This document shows, in pieces, positions 12,730 through 23,522 of a DNA stretch of 64,000 nucleotides (its first letter is position 1; the number at the start of each line of letters is the position of its first letter). The stretch is from positions 80,417,451-80,481,450 of the forward strand of contig OZ024932.1 of NCBI GenBank assembly GCA_964017235.1, written 5' to 3'. The stretch is from Sabellastarte sp. h YS-2021 (lineage: Eukaryota > Annelida > Polychaeta > Sabellida > Sabellidae). The notes under the pieces were generated by a model that was not told the origin of the DNA, searched no databases, and saw only the letters and a list, made by a program, of their open reading frames with translations. The position numbers were made by a program, and so were the translations under genes.

Positions 12730-12956
12730 CTGGAGACCAAAAATACAATGAAGAGCTCTCGAAAATTGTCTATCAACAACGACTACTGCGAAAGCGCGGA
12801 CATGCATAGACAATGGGTCACCTGCCGACAAGAAAATTCTTTTAAGAAATACTTGTCGGTCGATGTGTTTTGCTCCATAAAACCAAACCAAGCACTTGTG
12901 AGGATAAGGTAAGTATTTAACTTATAAAAAGTTAAATTACAATAAAATTTGCTACA
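12730..12956 (+). repeat. right inverted terminal repeat, inner DIRS
   Basis: It is the reverse complement of 7682-7905, with shared blocks such as 'cctgccgacaagaaaattct' and 'acttgtcggtcgatgtgttt'. It ends 'caataaaatttgctaca' and is followed by outer-element DNA. Confidence 0.87.
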
Positions 12957-13164
12957 ATCTATGAGACAACATATCTCGAAGGAGACCATCACTCATGAGA
13001 ATGTGCAGATTCTTTCCTTGTTAATTGATTTTTCAAGGCAATTAAGAAAACGGCGAGCTCTATGAAGAGTTGATTCAACAGACTGATGGTAATCCATCCA
13101 AAGAATGTGACAAACTTATGACACATCTTCAGATGCAGTTCTTGTGTCTGAACTCTTTAGATAA

Positions 13165-13705
13165 GTTTCAAGCACTGCCATTTTGGCTAGCGACCCCTTC
13201 CCTAGAATTTACACGAGTTGTAAGAGAAGCTCAGCTCATTCAAATATCTTGTGGAATACGAATTCACCAGTACCTGGACGACTGGTTGTTAAGAGCAAAC
13301 ATAAAGCACCAGTGCCAAGTTCAAACCAAATAACTCATCCAAATTATTTAAAAATTCGGCTTTGTGATAAAGTTCGAAAAAATCCAAGCTTGAACCAACA
13401 CAAAAGATAAATTTTCTAGGCTATCACTTTAATTTGGAACAAGGCAAAGTTGTTCCAACCGAAAAGAAATTAAAAATACTGGCAAATTCAATTCAGGACA
13501 TGGAGATCGCATCACAAACAACCCCAAGATTGCCTATGTCCCTTCTAGGTATACTAGCATCCCTAAAAAGACAATACAAATGGGCAGGCTCCACATGTGC
13601 CCCTTTCAAAGGTACTTAAACAAACTGGCAATATCCCCAGTCACTAGATCTGAAGATCCCTGTTTCAAACCTTCTGAAATAGCATTTTCATTGGTGGAAA
13701 AATTA
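13165..13705 (+). pseudogene. reverse transcriptase remnant, outer DIRS
   Basis: The readable block is 'FQALPFWLATPSLEFTRVVR' then 'GIRIHQYLDDWLLRAN', so the YLDD catalytic motif is kept. After a stop and a frameshift the thumb region continues ('FLGYHFNLEQGKVVPTEKK', 'PRLPMSLLGILASL', 'KTNWQYPQSLDLKIPVS'). The fingers domain is missing: text just upstream (12957-13164, 'SLLIDFSRQLRKRRALYEEL') looks like ORF1, so a deletion of close to 1 kb joined ORF1 to the palm. It stops at the family G insertion. Confidence 0.85.
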
Positions 13706-13714
13706 AACAAGCAA

Positions 13715-14905
13715 TGAGTGCCTGTGAACAGACTCTGTGTCAGCTTACTTTGTGTTTTGAGTTTCAGAGTAGAAGTGAAAGAAGGACACAAAAGTTGTGC
13801 AGTGCAAATGGTATTCAGACGTATAGTATAAAGTCAGCTGTTGAGGTGTAAAAAGTAGGTGGAAAACATATTTAAACTAAATACTGTAAATGCAATAGTT
13901 TTCGAGTTACAACAGATTTACTCAACAGTGAGAATCTCAAATTAGCTTTTGCTAAGCTTTGCACTGAGCTACAGGTCTGCAATTTTACTATGTTATAGTT
14001 GAGTGAAAAGTAGGTGAATCACATAATTAAACAAAATACTGTAAATGTAATAGTTTTCAAATTACAACTGATTTACTCAACAGTGAGAACCTCAAAGTAG
14101 CTATTGCTCATCTATTCAATGAGCTACATGTCTGTAATTTTACTATGTTATAGCTGACCCAAAAGTAGGTAAACAACATATTTAAACAAAATTCTCTAAA
14201 TGCAATAGTTTTCAAGTTACAATTGATTTACTCTACAGTGAAACCCTGAAAGTACCTTTGCTCATCTATGCAATGAGCTGCAGGTCTGCCATTTTACTGT
14301 GTTATAGCTGACCCCAAAGTAACTGAATAACATATTTATGCAAAATTCTCTAAATGCATTAGTTTTCAAGTTACAAGTGATTTTACTCATTAAGGAAGGT
14401 ACTGAAAAGTCAGGAACTAGATATTACTCACTTAGCTATTGGGATAGACTCCCAGGTTATTCAAGAAGTTGTAGCTATAGAAAAAGTAGCTGACTTAAAA
14501 TGCAATACTTTTCAAGTAATAGGTGATTTGGTGCATGATTTCATGAATTTTAATGCATTAAAATTATTTAAAAATTCATAAAAAAATAATAATTAAGACA
14601 GGTCTGATACTCACACAAGGGAATCTACCTTTGGCCTAGTACATATATACACGATAAGAAAGAAATCCCTGCAATAGTCAAAGAGAAAATTGTGATAAAG
14701 TGTTGAAATTTTTACACTTTGAGTGGGGGTACCTCACTTGTAATGGCTCTAGCAAACAGATGAACAAACAGATCTGCATGCCTTGAACAGTTTAGATAGT
14801 ATATCTTTTTTAAAAAAACAGCATGTCTGTGGGCCTTGTAGTTTTGGAGAAATTGTTCACAATTTTGCACACCCATGCTGCAGAGTCATGACATAATGTC
14901 AGCTG
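13715..14905 (+). mobile_element. family G tandem-repeat element inserted in outer DIRS
   Basis: About five units of roughly 153 bp ('gagctacaggtctgcaattt', 'aatgcaatagttttcaagtt', 'tactcaacagtgagaacctc') are followed by a unique 3' part (14600-14905). DIRS RNase H and connector text resumes at about 14911 ('aagtttggcacatcttggcc'). No coding capacity and no clear ends were found. Confidence 0.65.
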
Positions 14906-14910
14906 ACTGA

Positions 14911-16475
14911 CAAGTTTGGCACATCTTGGCCTTCAGCAATCCTCGAAATATTCCCATAAGAGCCAGATATATTCAGGATTGCCAAAATGTCACAGCTGAC
15001 AGCCTCTCCATAAAGGACAAAGTGATCCAGACAGAGTGGTCCTTATATCCTCAAATGTTCAATTTAATTTGCAAAGTTTGACTCAAACCAATGGTAAACA
15101 TGTTTGCCACCAAAATGAATCACAAACTTCCACTCTATGTTTCACCATTCCAAGATGCCAATGCACTGAACATAGATGCATTGAACATCTCGTGAGAGAG
15201 TCTGGACGGCTATGCCTTTTGTCCTGTAGCTCTCATTCCAAAGGTTATTCAAAAAATGAACACCTACAGATGCAAGATCATTGTAGTGGCCCCAGGTTGG
15301 CCCAGGATGTATTGGTTTTGAGACCTAGTGAATCTGTCAACAAAGCCCCCACCACAGTTTCCTCACTGGCCTCACCTTTTGAAATAACCATTCAGCCAGA
15401 AATATCACCAGAATTTGTTGTTTCTCAATCTTCATGTTTGGCACCTAGACAGCACTCGGAATAAAATGAATTATTCTCTGAGCATGGCAGAAAGAATTAA
15501 GGCATCCCTAAGATCCTCATCGAGAAAGTTATACGAGTCAAGGTGGTCCAATTTTGAACTCTTGTGCCAACAGAATAAGGTGGTCAGCTCAGAGTCAACA
15601 ATCTCAAATATACCAGTTTTTCAATCACTTATTTACTGTCAAAATCTGAAACGTGCCACAATTGCTGGCTATAGAACTGCAATTTCTGACCACTTGGGAC
15701 ATTTTAGCCAAGAAGTGAGCAAGAGTTTAGATCTGAATAGGCTTTTATAGGGACAGACCTATTGCTGACAGAGGCATTCAATCATGGGATTTGTCTTTAG
15801 TCCTCATAGCATTGACTAAGGCCCTTTGGAGACTTTAAATGATCCAAGTCTAAATATTTTGACTTTTAAGACTGTGTTTCTAATGTCATTAGCATCTGGC
15901 ATTAGAGACGAGGTAAAGTGAATTCTTGGCCCTTTAGACACAAGCCACAATGGTAGGTCACAGTTTCTGATTCTCCTGCATTTTGCCTGAAAATCAGTTG
16001 GTCTCAGATAGTCTAGATTTGCTTATACCAGTGGTCATTCCTGCTCTAAAACTTCCTTGAGCTCAGATTTGACAGAGGACATGACTTTGTATCCAGTAAG
16101 AGCACTGAGATACTATTTTTACAGAAATAGTACTTCTAGAAAGGGCAAAAATCTGTTATTCATCTCTTTTAAAGATGTATTTCGTAAAGATATCCAGAGA
16201 TCTATAATCTCATGGATCAAACAGACTGTAAATTGTCTTCCCAGTCTTCTGATTCTGAAAAAAAGGTCTACATGTTAAAGCATATCAAATCTATGTTAGC
16301 CTATTTATCCCTTTAAGGGTGGGGTCTCACTCTAACAAATATTAGGCTGCTGCTTTTGAAGAAGCCATAACACCTTTACTACCTTCTGTTTGAAAGACAT
16401 GGCTAGGCAATCCTCAGACCAGTCAAATTACAAGCTAGGTCCTGTGGTGTCAGGTCAGCATGTGGTTAATATTTA
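14911..16475 (+). pseudogene. RNase H end, connector and tyrosine recombinase, outer DIRS
   Basis: The connector ('MNHKLPLYVSPFQDANAL', 'DGYAFCPVALIPKVIQKMN') is followed by the core-binding domain 'YESRWSNFELLCQQ' and 'RATIAGYRTAISDHLGHFSQ' at 15530-15730. The catalytic region 'YPVRALRYYFYRN...RKGKNLLFISF' lies at about 16090-16170, and a C-terminal block near 16390 reads as debris of the FYLKDMA type. This is the best preserved recombinase in the window, but it has frameshifts. In relatives this region holds the R-H-R-Y catalytic residues. I can see a candidate first Arg in 'VRALR' but not a certain Tyr. Confidence 0.82.
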
Positions 16476-16942
16476 AGTATGTATATATGTACTTCATATG
16501 ACATACATTTTTCTGTTTTTCCATTCATACCAGAATTTTTGACCTACATCTTTCTTTATATTACAGATGGAATCATGACTGTATGTAACTTATAGTGGAA
16601 GCCAGCTTGGAGATGTCTTCAGTGGCAGATGATAGCTTCCTGCTCGAAGGAGCCAGGAAGACATCTCTGATCTTTCAATTATGGTGATAGTGTTTCGATT
16701 GTAAGACAACTATACCATGCTATATTAATGAAATCATCAACAACAACCAACACGTCATGAATATTAATGAGGTTAGCAATCATTACTTATCTTTATAGAT
16801 AATATACAGTAATGAATAATTAAGATGTGGCTTGCAAAAGTTTAACTTATCCTCTCAAAACAAATGCTTACTTGGTGACCCCTTATCTGTTCTAACAGGT
16901 AGGTTGCAAAATAATCTCCCTCCTCCTGTTATGGTTGTAATC

Positions 16943-17046
16943 AAACATTTGTGAGGATAAGACAAGGCTATTTTACCCAATAAAATGTAAAAATTTTATT
17001 GTAAGTTAACTTTTTGTAAGTTAAATGCTTCCCTTATCCTCACAAA
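16943..17046 (+). repeat. internal complementary region, outer DIRS
   Basis: 'aaacatttgtgaggataaga' to 'ctattttacccaataaaatg' mirrors the left tip at 4994-5040. 'aaaattttattgtaagttaa' to 'cccttatcctcacaaagg' mirrors the right tip. It has the same layout as the inner element's region. Confidence 0.82.
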
Positions 17047-17087
17047 GGATAAACCCACCCTACCTTCCCTCATAAGTTCGTTTTCAT

Positions 17088-17313
17088 AGGGGGCCAAAAA
17101 TTGAATATAATTTTCTTGACAATCTCCTGTCGACAGTGGGCTTTGTACATGCACACACATGTGCAGACAAGGGGTCACCTCTCGAACAAGAGTAAGTTTT
17201 TTTAAATATTCCTGTTGGTCATCATGTTTGGCTTCCACAAAACCTTATAAGTATTTATGAGGATAAAGGAAGTATTTAACTAACAAAAATTTAAATACAA
17301 TAAATTTTTTACA
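17088..17313 (+). repeat. right inverted terminal repeat, outer DIRS
   Basis: It is the reverse complement of 4994-5225 and ends 'acaataaattttttaca' at 17313. The TACA at 17310-17313 pairs with TAC at 4993-4995, as in the inner copy. Confidence 0.83.
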
Positions 17314-20283
17314 ATTCTAATAAGACCTGCAGGCTCAGGTTCTTGCCTGCCTGGGATAGCTATTTTCTTTTAAGAGAGCAAAATCATCATTCTCCTTTTG
17401 TTCTATTATTTGAATTAAAACTTCCTTCAACCAGCCCAAACTGAGTTTGATATTACCAAAGTTGGTACAGATCGCTCAACCAAAGATTTACCCAAGGGTT
17501 GCCTCCCGAATGCATTACAAACTTACAAATTCGTTAAGTCCCAAAATGGTTCCATATTATTGTGGATTTCAGCTTCTTAGTATCATCTAGATCTCTGAAT
17601 GTACTTTCCCAATACATGTATAAAATGGATACTTTTATAACTTAAAGTTATTTTTACTAGTTGATCCAAACTGTAAGAAATAACATGAAATTGATTTCTC
17701 ATTGTAACTTTCAGCCTCCTGTAAGGAATACAGAATTTCCAGGCACTATTAAACCATTGTCAGAGGCAGTACCTGTACTAACCCCACAGAATTTTCAGAG
17801 GAAAGCATGTTTGTAACAAAAATTTTAAGTTTTAATTCCGAGAACTCTGGTGCGATAGAAGTTATGATGGTGGCTAATAAGTATTCAGTAACTAGATTGG
17901 GAATCAATTAAGGCTATGTTCCTCACATTTGAGTTCTGGCAGCGTTTGTACAATTTTCCCAAAATAGCCCCTTGATTTGTGTATATGTCAGGAATCATTT
18001 TGGAGCTCGATTCTTAATCATGAAGGGTCTGTAAATACAATCTTTCTTGCCAGCAATGCCAACCATGTTATAATCTCCAGATTTTACTTGCAAATGGCTG
18101 GAATCAGTAAAAAATGCTCATTCGGGGAGGTTTCTAAAACATTTGGTGAAGTGAAATAGCCCCATAAGATTCTCTCAAGTCTTTAACCCCCAAATCTTAA
18201 CCATAACATTGTAACAGCCAGTGGTATTACATTGCAGGAGAATGTGGATGACTAATGGTTGAGTCGTCTGAAAAACCATGCAGACAAAAATGTGGAAACT
18301 CCATTCTTGCTTTATGTTATTGAGGAGGAGATTATGGCTATTTTCAAATCATAGGAATAGATTTGGGGTGATAGGGGGTCTAGGTTAAATTACAGAAGTT
18401 AGTGGATGTTGTGGGTGTGATTGAACACATAAAGGTTTCATCAATCTTGCAAGACATAATTAACTGAACTGTATACATTCAATCATTGACATCTGAAAAT
18501 GTGTCACACAAAATGTCTAACATTACACCATGACAGAAAGACTATGACATATACTGGTATGCACCGAATATTTCCTCAACAATAACCATACAACCATACT
18601 GCTAGGTTGATCCCCATTGAGTTTTGAATTTTTATAAAATGGGCCAATAAGTAACTATGTATGACCATATCACACATGAAACAAATATTGAACTTCATAC
18701 TTTATTTTTTGTAATAACTGTTAATCTATTTTATTCCCAAAGTATCTGAAGCACAAAAACTTGATAAAACAAACATTAACAGTTTCTAGGGAAACAGTTG
18801 CCATTAAAGAAAAAATTAAGTTCTGTGAATTTAATCATTACATAATATAAAATCCAAGACATATATTAAGACTGCAAAAGTGTTGCAAAGAATTTTGCAT
18901 AAATTGCTATATTGAGGTTAAATATTGGTTTGTATTAAGAAGGATAACTGGATATTAATCAAGGCGGATGCCAAGGAAATAGATATTATGAAGATAATCT
19001 TATTTTATTAACCTCAAAGCTTTTCAGGTCATCTCTATTGATGAAAATAAATTTTTCTTATTAAGCATAAACCATTACTCCATTCTGTTTATTTGCTCAA
19101 TTCCAAAAGACCATTTGAGTTTAGTTAATGGTTCAGGTTTTTTTCTGTATCTGCCTTAAAACAGACAGTGTTTGTAGCATTTATAAAGTATTGACAACTC
19201 AGACTTTGTATTTTCTCTCCAGAGAAGTGTTAAAAGCTTGTGCAAGAACTACCTTTAGAACAGTAAATATCCAGCTTATTGATAGTTTGTAATCTTCAAT
19301 AATCACCACATTTCTGTGCTTGGACCTTGAAAATTACTTAATCATGAAAATGCTAAAAACCATTAACTGAGAACCAAATTCTGTAAAATTTGCATGCAAG
19401 ATGAAATAAAAATATTTTAATTAACCAATTATTTTAATATTAATATACCTTAGTTATAAGCAGATACTAACTTCCTTTGAACTGTAAGGGACTTTAAGTT
19501 GAAGTAAAGATTCACACAGAAATCGTCACAGACAAACTACACCTTCCAGTAAGTCTATTGCTATATAATGCCAGTAATTCTACCTCTCTATACAGATAAT
19601 CCCTGCTGAATAGAAACGAAAGATTTTGTCAATATTTACCTCGCACATGAACCAGATAAAATCAAGACCTTCTACCTTTAAAGTATGCTGATATATTGCT
19701 GACATTAGAGAAAAAAATTGTGCCACGTTTAGAAAGCTTTTATTTACATTCACCCTTTTGCTTTATGATTGTGAAACAATTCAAGATACACTTTTCTCTG
19801 TTTCTTTTCATGTGTGAATTATTTCCTATTATTCACAGAATGGCAAATATCTTTATTCTGTTCAACCCACAACAGATCTAGACAGAGGTGCACCTAGACC
19901 GAGGACACATATAAGGATGAAATCATTTCAATCTCTCTCTATCTCTAGAATGGTTCATAACCCAGCTGGGAGACATATATACCACATATAATTTACAAAA
20001 GCTGCTATTTCACTATCATTCATTTTGATTTTATGACATGACCACTCTTCACACTTTGTTAGGACAGGCCTTTAGACATATCAAGATTGAAGATATTGCT
20101 GTCTGAACATTCACTTTGATCAAGTTACAACCCTGCCAAGAATTTCTATGTGTTTTTATTCTGTCATTTCCAGAGGTATTCTCAGCCAAACAAAGTTGAT
20201 CTTTTCAAAGATTTAAGTTTTGATAAATTTACATTATTTTTTCATGTCATTATAATTGTTAACATGTGTTGTGACAAAAGTCT
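17314..20283. other. noncoding stretch with one short repeat fragment
   Basis: At about 17322-17375 the text 'ggttcttgcctgcctgggat' followed by 'agctatttt' matches 53335-53383 and is probably the 3' end of another repeat-array family. The rest is AT-rich with only short chance frames. No exon or RNA was recognised. Confidence 0.45.
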
Positions 20284-20440
20284 TTATTTATTTATTTGGT
20301 TTTTTACGTCACTTTCAACACTGTACAGGTCATATCACGACGGGTAGTTGGAAGGGCAGAGGAAACCAGTACATACAGTTCGTTAGGGTTCTGTACTGTA
20401 AACTGCCGACCAACAGCAAGCAACTACCAGCTTTCCCAGA
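20284..20440 (-). mobile_element. SINE-1, 5'-truncated
   Basis: The reverse complement contains 'tgggaaagctggtagttgct', 'ttggtcggcagtttacagta', 'ctgtatgtactggtttcctc', and ends 'gtgacgtaaaaaaccaaata' with AAATA repeats. It aligns with the full copy at 55862-56092 but lacks the tRNA-like head. Confidence 0.85.
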
Positions 20441-23258
20441 CAAAAGTCTTTAAAGCAACATGCTATTATTTACACTGTATCAGCCCGTAAATTAAGCTGT
20501 CAATAAATATTTTGTGTCCTATTCCATATTGGTGTTCAGTTCTGCTTATAATTTTAAAAAGTTTTACTTGTGACTTTTCAAATAAATTTTCAGGTTGTCT
20601 GCTAATGATGTTAATAAACAATATAGAGTAAAACTAAGAAAAAAATATTCCAGGATAAGATTTATTCACTACAGTTTGTGAACTTATAGTTTTTAACAGT
20701 TTCAAATAGATGACAAATTGATGAATGCTTTTTGCAAGTTATTGAATACAGTACCCTTAAAACCTACATATATTTAACAGACTTACATCAATGTCACAAA
20801 GTCCATCGATGATAAGACTACAGAAACAACCTGTATTGTGTTTTAAAGTTTTATCCCATCATGTAGTTAATGACAAGGTTACAGCAATGCTTTTGTTTCT
20901 GGTCAAACAAATCTGTTTGCCATACAAAGATCACATATGATCAGATTTAACAAGGCATATTTTTTTCAACTCCAGTTACGTAGGTACATCTTTTGCCTCT
21001 TATGATTCAGCTTAACAGAATGCAGCTGTACATGCAAAAATATTACAGCTATTTACACATAAATATGACAGAGCTATAACATACATACATAAAACTAATG
21101 ATAGTAAAACAAAATACTTTTATTATGAAAATACTGAATGGTAATATTAGTTTAACTGTGACCAGTAATAGTATAGGAACAGATGAAGTCATAAGAAATA
21201 AGTTTTAAAATGATCTAATAGTCTGCCTTCCATAAACTCAATATTATTGCTAATCAAATGAACGAAATGGTTAATATGTTTACGATGTCACAGTGTCTAT
21301 TCTTTGTCTCATTTAATACATGTACTCATCAATTAATATGGTTTAACATCAGAGGTTATCTAAACTGAATTAAAAAAATTAATGCACTTTTTTCTGTTTA
21401 TAAATATTGATAGCACAGAAAAAACATGGTATACTTTATTTACTTGCTTAATTTTTTATAACTGATTTGATATACTGTTCACTGATAAGCTTTAATAGAA
21501 CATGTTGTACATAACCTAAAAATACAGCTGCACTTGTTTCTATTTAAAAAAACACTGAAGTCTTGATATGCATTACCTGGTTTGTTCTATTAATTTGTCA
21601 ATTACTTGCCTTACTTGCCTTTATAGGCCTTTGTTCATGCTCAAAAATATAAAATAATGAAAATTCAAATCCGCCTAAAATGATGCAAACTTTCTTTTAA
21701 AATTCAATGATTATGCCAATTTACTTTGTGATAGAATAGAAGATTGATCTTCTGCCAATGTTGGCAAAAGCGATGACAAAATAATCTGAACAAAATGGGC
21801 ACGTATTATCCTCCATATTATTATCCACAAGACTAGTTTTAAGAACGTAAAACCTCCTGGGGGAGATGACTTACAATATTTACACACTCTTCAAGTTGGA
21901 TTACAAACTACTGAAGAAAGTAGTTTGTAATGTGAGTGTATAAACAGGCTTCTGTTCCAAGGTAAACATGTTTGACTCTGTGACTTTTCCTTGCTTCAAA
22001 ACATTAATACATTAATTTTCTAGATCAAAGACACATACATCTAATCTTTCTGAAATAAACTTACATCTGAAAAGAAGGTTTAAATGTCTTAACATATTAT
22101 AAATGTCAAAACTGGCAAAGCTATCAACTGAAATAGCAATAATTAGTAGTGAAAAATGTATGATATATATCAAAAGATAATGATCAGATTTTGGAAGTTA
22201 AGTATTCGATGGGGATTACTTTGAAATTATCAGAGCTTTTAGCTATTTTCAAGTTTTCACAGTAAGAAACTATAAAAGGTTAAAATTTACAGGAATTTCA
22301 AGGATCAAAGTTATGGTGCCAAGTGACAATTCAAGGTGCACAGGACGTGATCAACAAATTCAATATGGGAGATATTTACATGGTAAAAGATGAACCAAAC
22401 TTACCTTCAAGTATTGTTATAGACTAGTTTAGGAGAATTAAAGGAACAGTTTTGTAAATAGATATCTGGAAATAACGATTTACAAAATTTAGAGATTGCT
22501 GACCTCTAACTCAATGTTTAGAAATTCCCAGAAACATTAAGGAAACTTAATACATGTAAGACAGTGAAATAAAACAATAAAAATCCAGTTAAATAATTAA
22601 ATCTCAATACAATTTAACACTTTCCCTATATCAACATGTCAGCTTTGATGGCTTAAAATCACTGGGCTATACTGATTACACAGGCATACAATAAAACAAA
22701 ACAATGGCCTTATTAGCTGGGTTATCAGCATTTTGTGGCCATAGCAGAGAGATGTTTTATTCAATTTGGTGGTTTCACTGGTTTATAAGTATTATTATTC
22801 GCTAGGCTAAAATCAATATACAGTTTATAGGCTATTACTAGGGCTACACGGCTGAGAATAAGACTGACATCTGCTTTTAAGATCAGCTAAATATATCAGA
22901 GCCACAAAAACACATTACTTATTAGGCCAGTCATTCCCATTTTGATATGCTGCTTGATCTGACAGAATCAGGACATTCAACATTTGTTCTTTGTATTTTT
23001 CGCATTTTTTTTTAGGAAAGTCAAGCAGACTTTCACTGTTGCAAATAAAAATCCAAAATGATTTCAACACAAAACACAGTGATACTACACGCAGAAATAC
23101 CAATCTCAGAGTAGAGACAGGGTAGAATGTCACACAAAAGACTCAAATTGACTTTTGTAATTATCTCAGCCAAAATTAGTTAGAATAGGGATATAGAATT
23201 TGAACCACCACTGTGACAAACAATAACATGCAGTACAATTGAATAAAATACCCATTTG
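20441..23258. other. noncoding; includes probable 3' UTR of the TEX36-like gene
   Basis: There is no recognisable exon. The part nearest 23258 should be the 3' UTR of the minus-strand gene, and a possible polyadenylation hexamer AATAAA (minus strand, 22761-22756) lies about 500 bp after the stop. The 73-codon frame at 22915-23133 has no supporting feature. Confidence 0.4.
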
Positions 23259-23522
23259 TTATGCTTGAACAGTTCTAGACTTGGCACTCCCCTCTTGAAT
23301 TAGCCACAATGGGTACATGGTCTTTTTATCTGGCCTATCATAAGAAGGATAACACCTGGGCACACCATGGTAAGAATACTTGAATTTATTAGGCCCCAAA
23401 AATGGTTCCTGTGAGATGGCCAAGACATGAGTAGGGGTCTTGAAGGGAACATCTGGTGGCTGGTACCAGTCTGTTGTGCTGGTCTCAAGTTTTGCTAAAC
23501 CACTGTCACCTTCTTTGTGTGC
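23259..23522 (-). CDS. tex36: TEX36-like gene, last coding exon
   Basis: This exon is 264 nt (87 codons plus TAA at 23261-23259) with acceptor 'ctcttttctttcag'. It encodes 'AHKEGDSGLAKLETSTTDWY', 'QPPDVPFKTPTHVLAISQEP', 'KFKYSYHGVPRCYPSYDRPD' and 'YPLWLIQEGSAKSRTVQA'. The sequence is Pro/Tyr-rich without a known domain. The exon is open only in this frame across its full length between acceptor and stop. Confidence 0.75.
   Translation of the reverse strand, partial: AHKEGDSGLAKLETSTTDWYQPPDVPFKTPTHVLAISQEPFLGPNKFKYSYHGVPRCYPSYDRPDKKTMYPLWLIQEGSAKSRTVQA

Larger units (their letters stand above)
7682..12956 (+). mobile_element. inner DIRS-type retrotransposon, nested in outer copy
   Basis: This 5,275-bp element has inverted terminal repeats (7682-7905 and 12730-12956) and an internal complementary region (12588-12694). 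The core TACA stands at both edges (7678-7681 and 12953-12956), and there is no ordinary target duplication, as expected for tyrosine-recombinase integration. Removing the element leaves 'gtcagtacaatctatgag', which rejoins the outer copy's ORF1. Inside, in order, are a short tandem repeat, an ORF1-like area, and remnants of reverse transcriptase, RNase H and tyrosine recombinase. Many frameshifts and stops show that it is inactive. Confidence 0.88.
4994..17313 (+). mobile_element. outer DIRS-type retrotransposon, interrupted by a second DIRS element
   Basis: The left terminal repeat (4994-5225) and the right one (17088-17313) are inverted copies of each other, about 80% similar by eye. An internal complementary region (16943-17046) holds the reverse complements of both outer tips joined together. 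This arrangement is known for DIRS-1-type elements, which encode reverse transcriptase, RNase H and a tyrosine recombinase and form circles. Inside are ORF1 debris (6936-7677 and 12957-13164), a truncated reverse transcriptase (13165-13705) and a tyrosine recombinase remnant (14911-16475). It is broken by a family A element (5262-6935), the inner DIRS (7682-12956) and a family G array (13715-14905). With these removed it measures about 4.2 kb. All frames are damaged, so the copy is dead. Confidence 0.85.

Noticed and set aside
15036-15464. 142-codon frame as an independent gene
   Set aside because: Its residues are a mixture of frames from the DIRS connector. It is a decayed part of the outer element.
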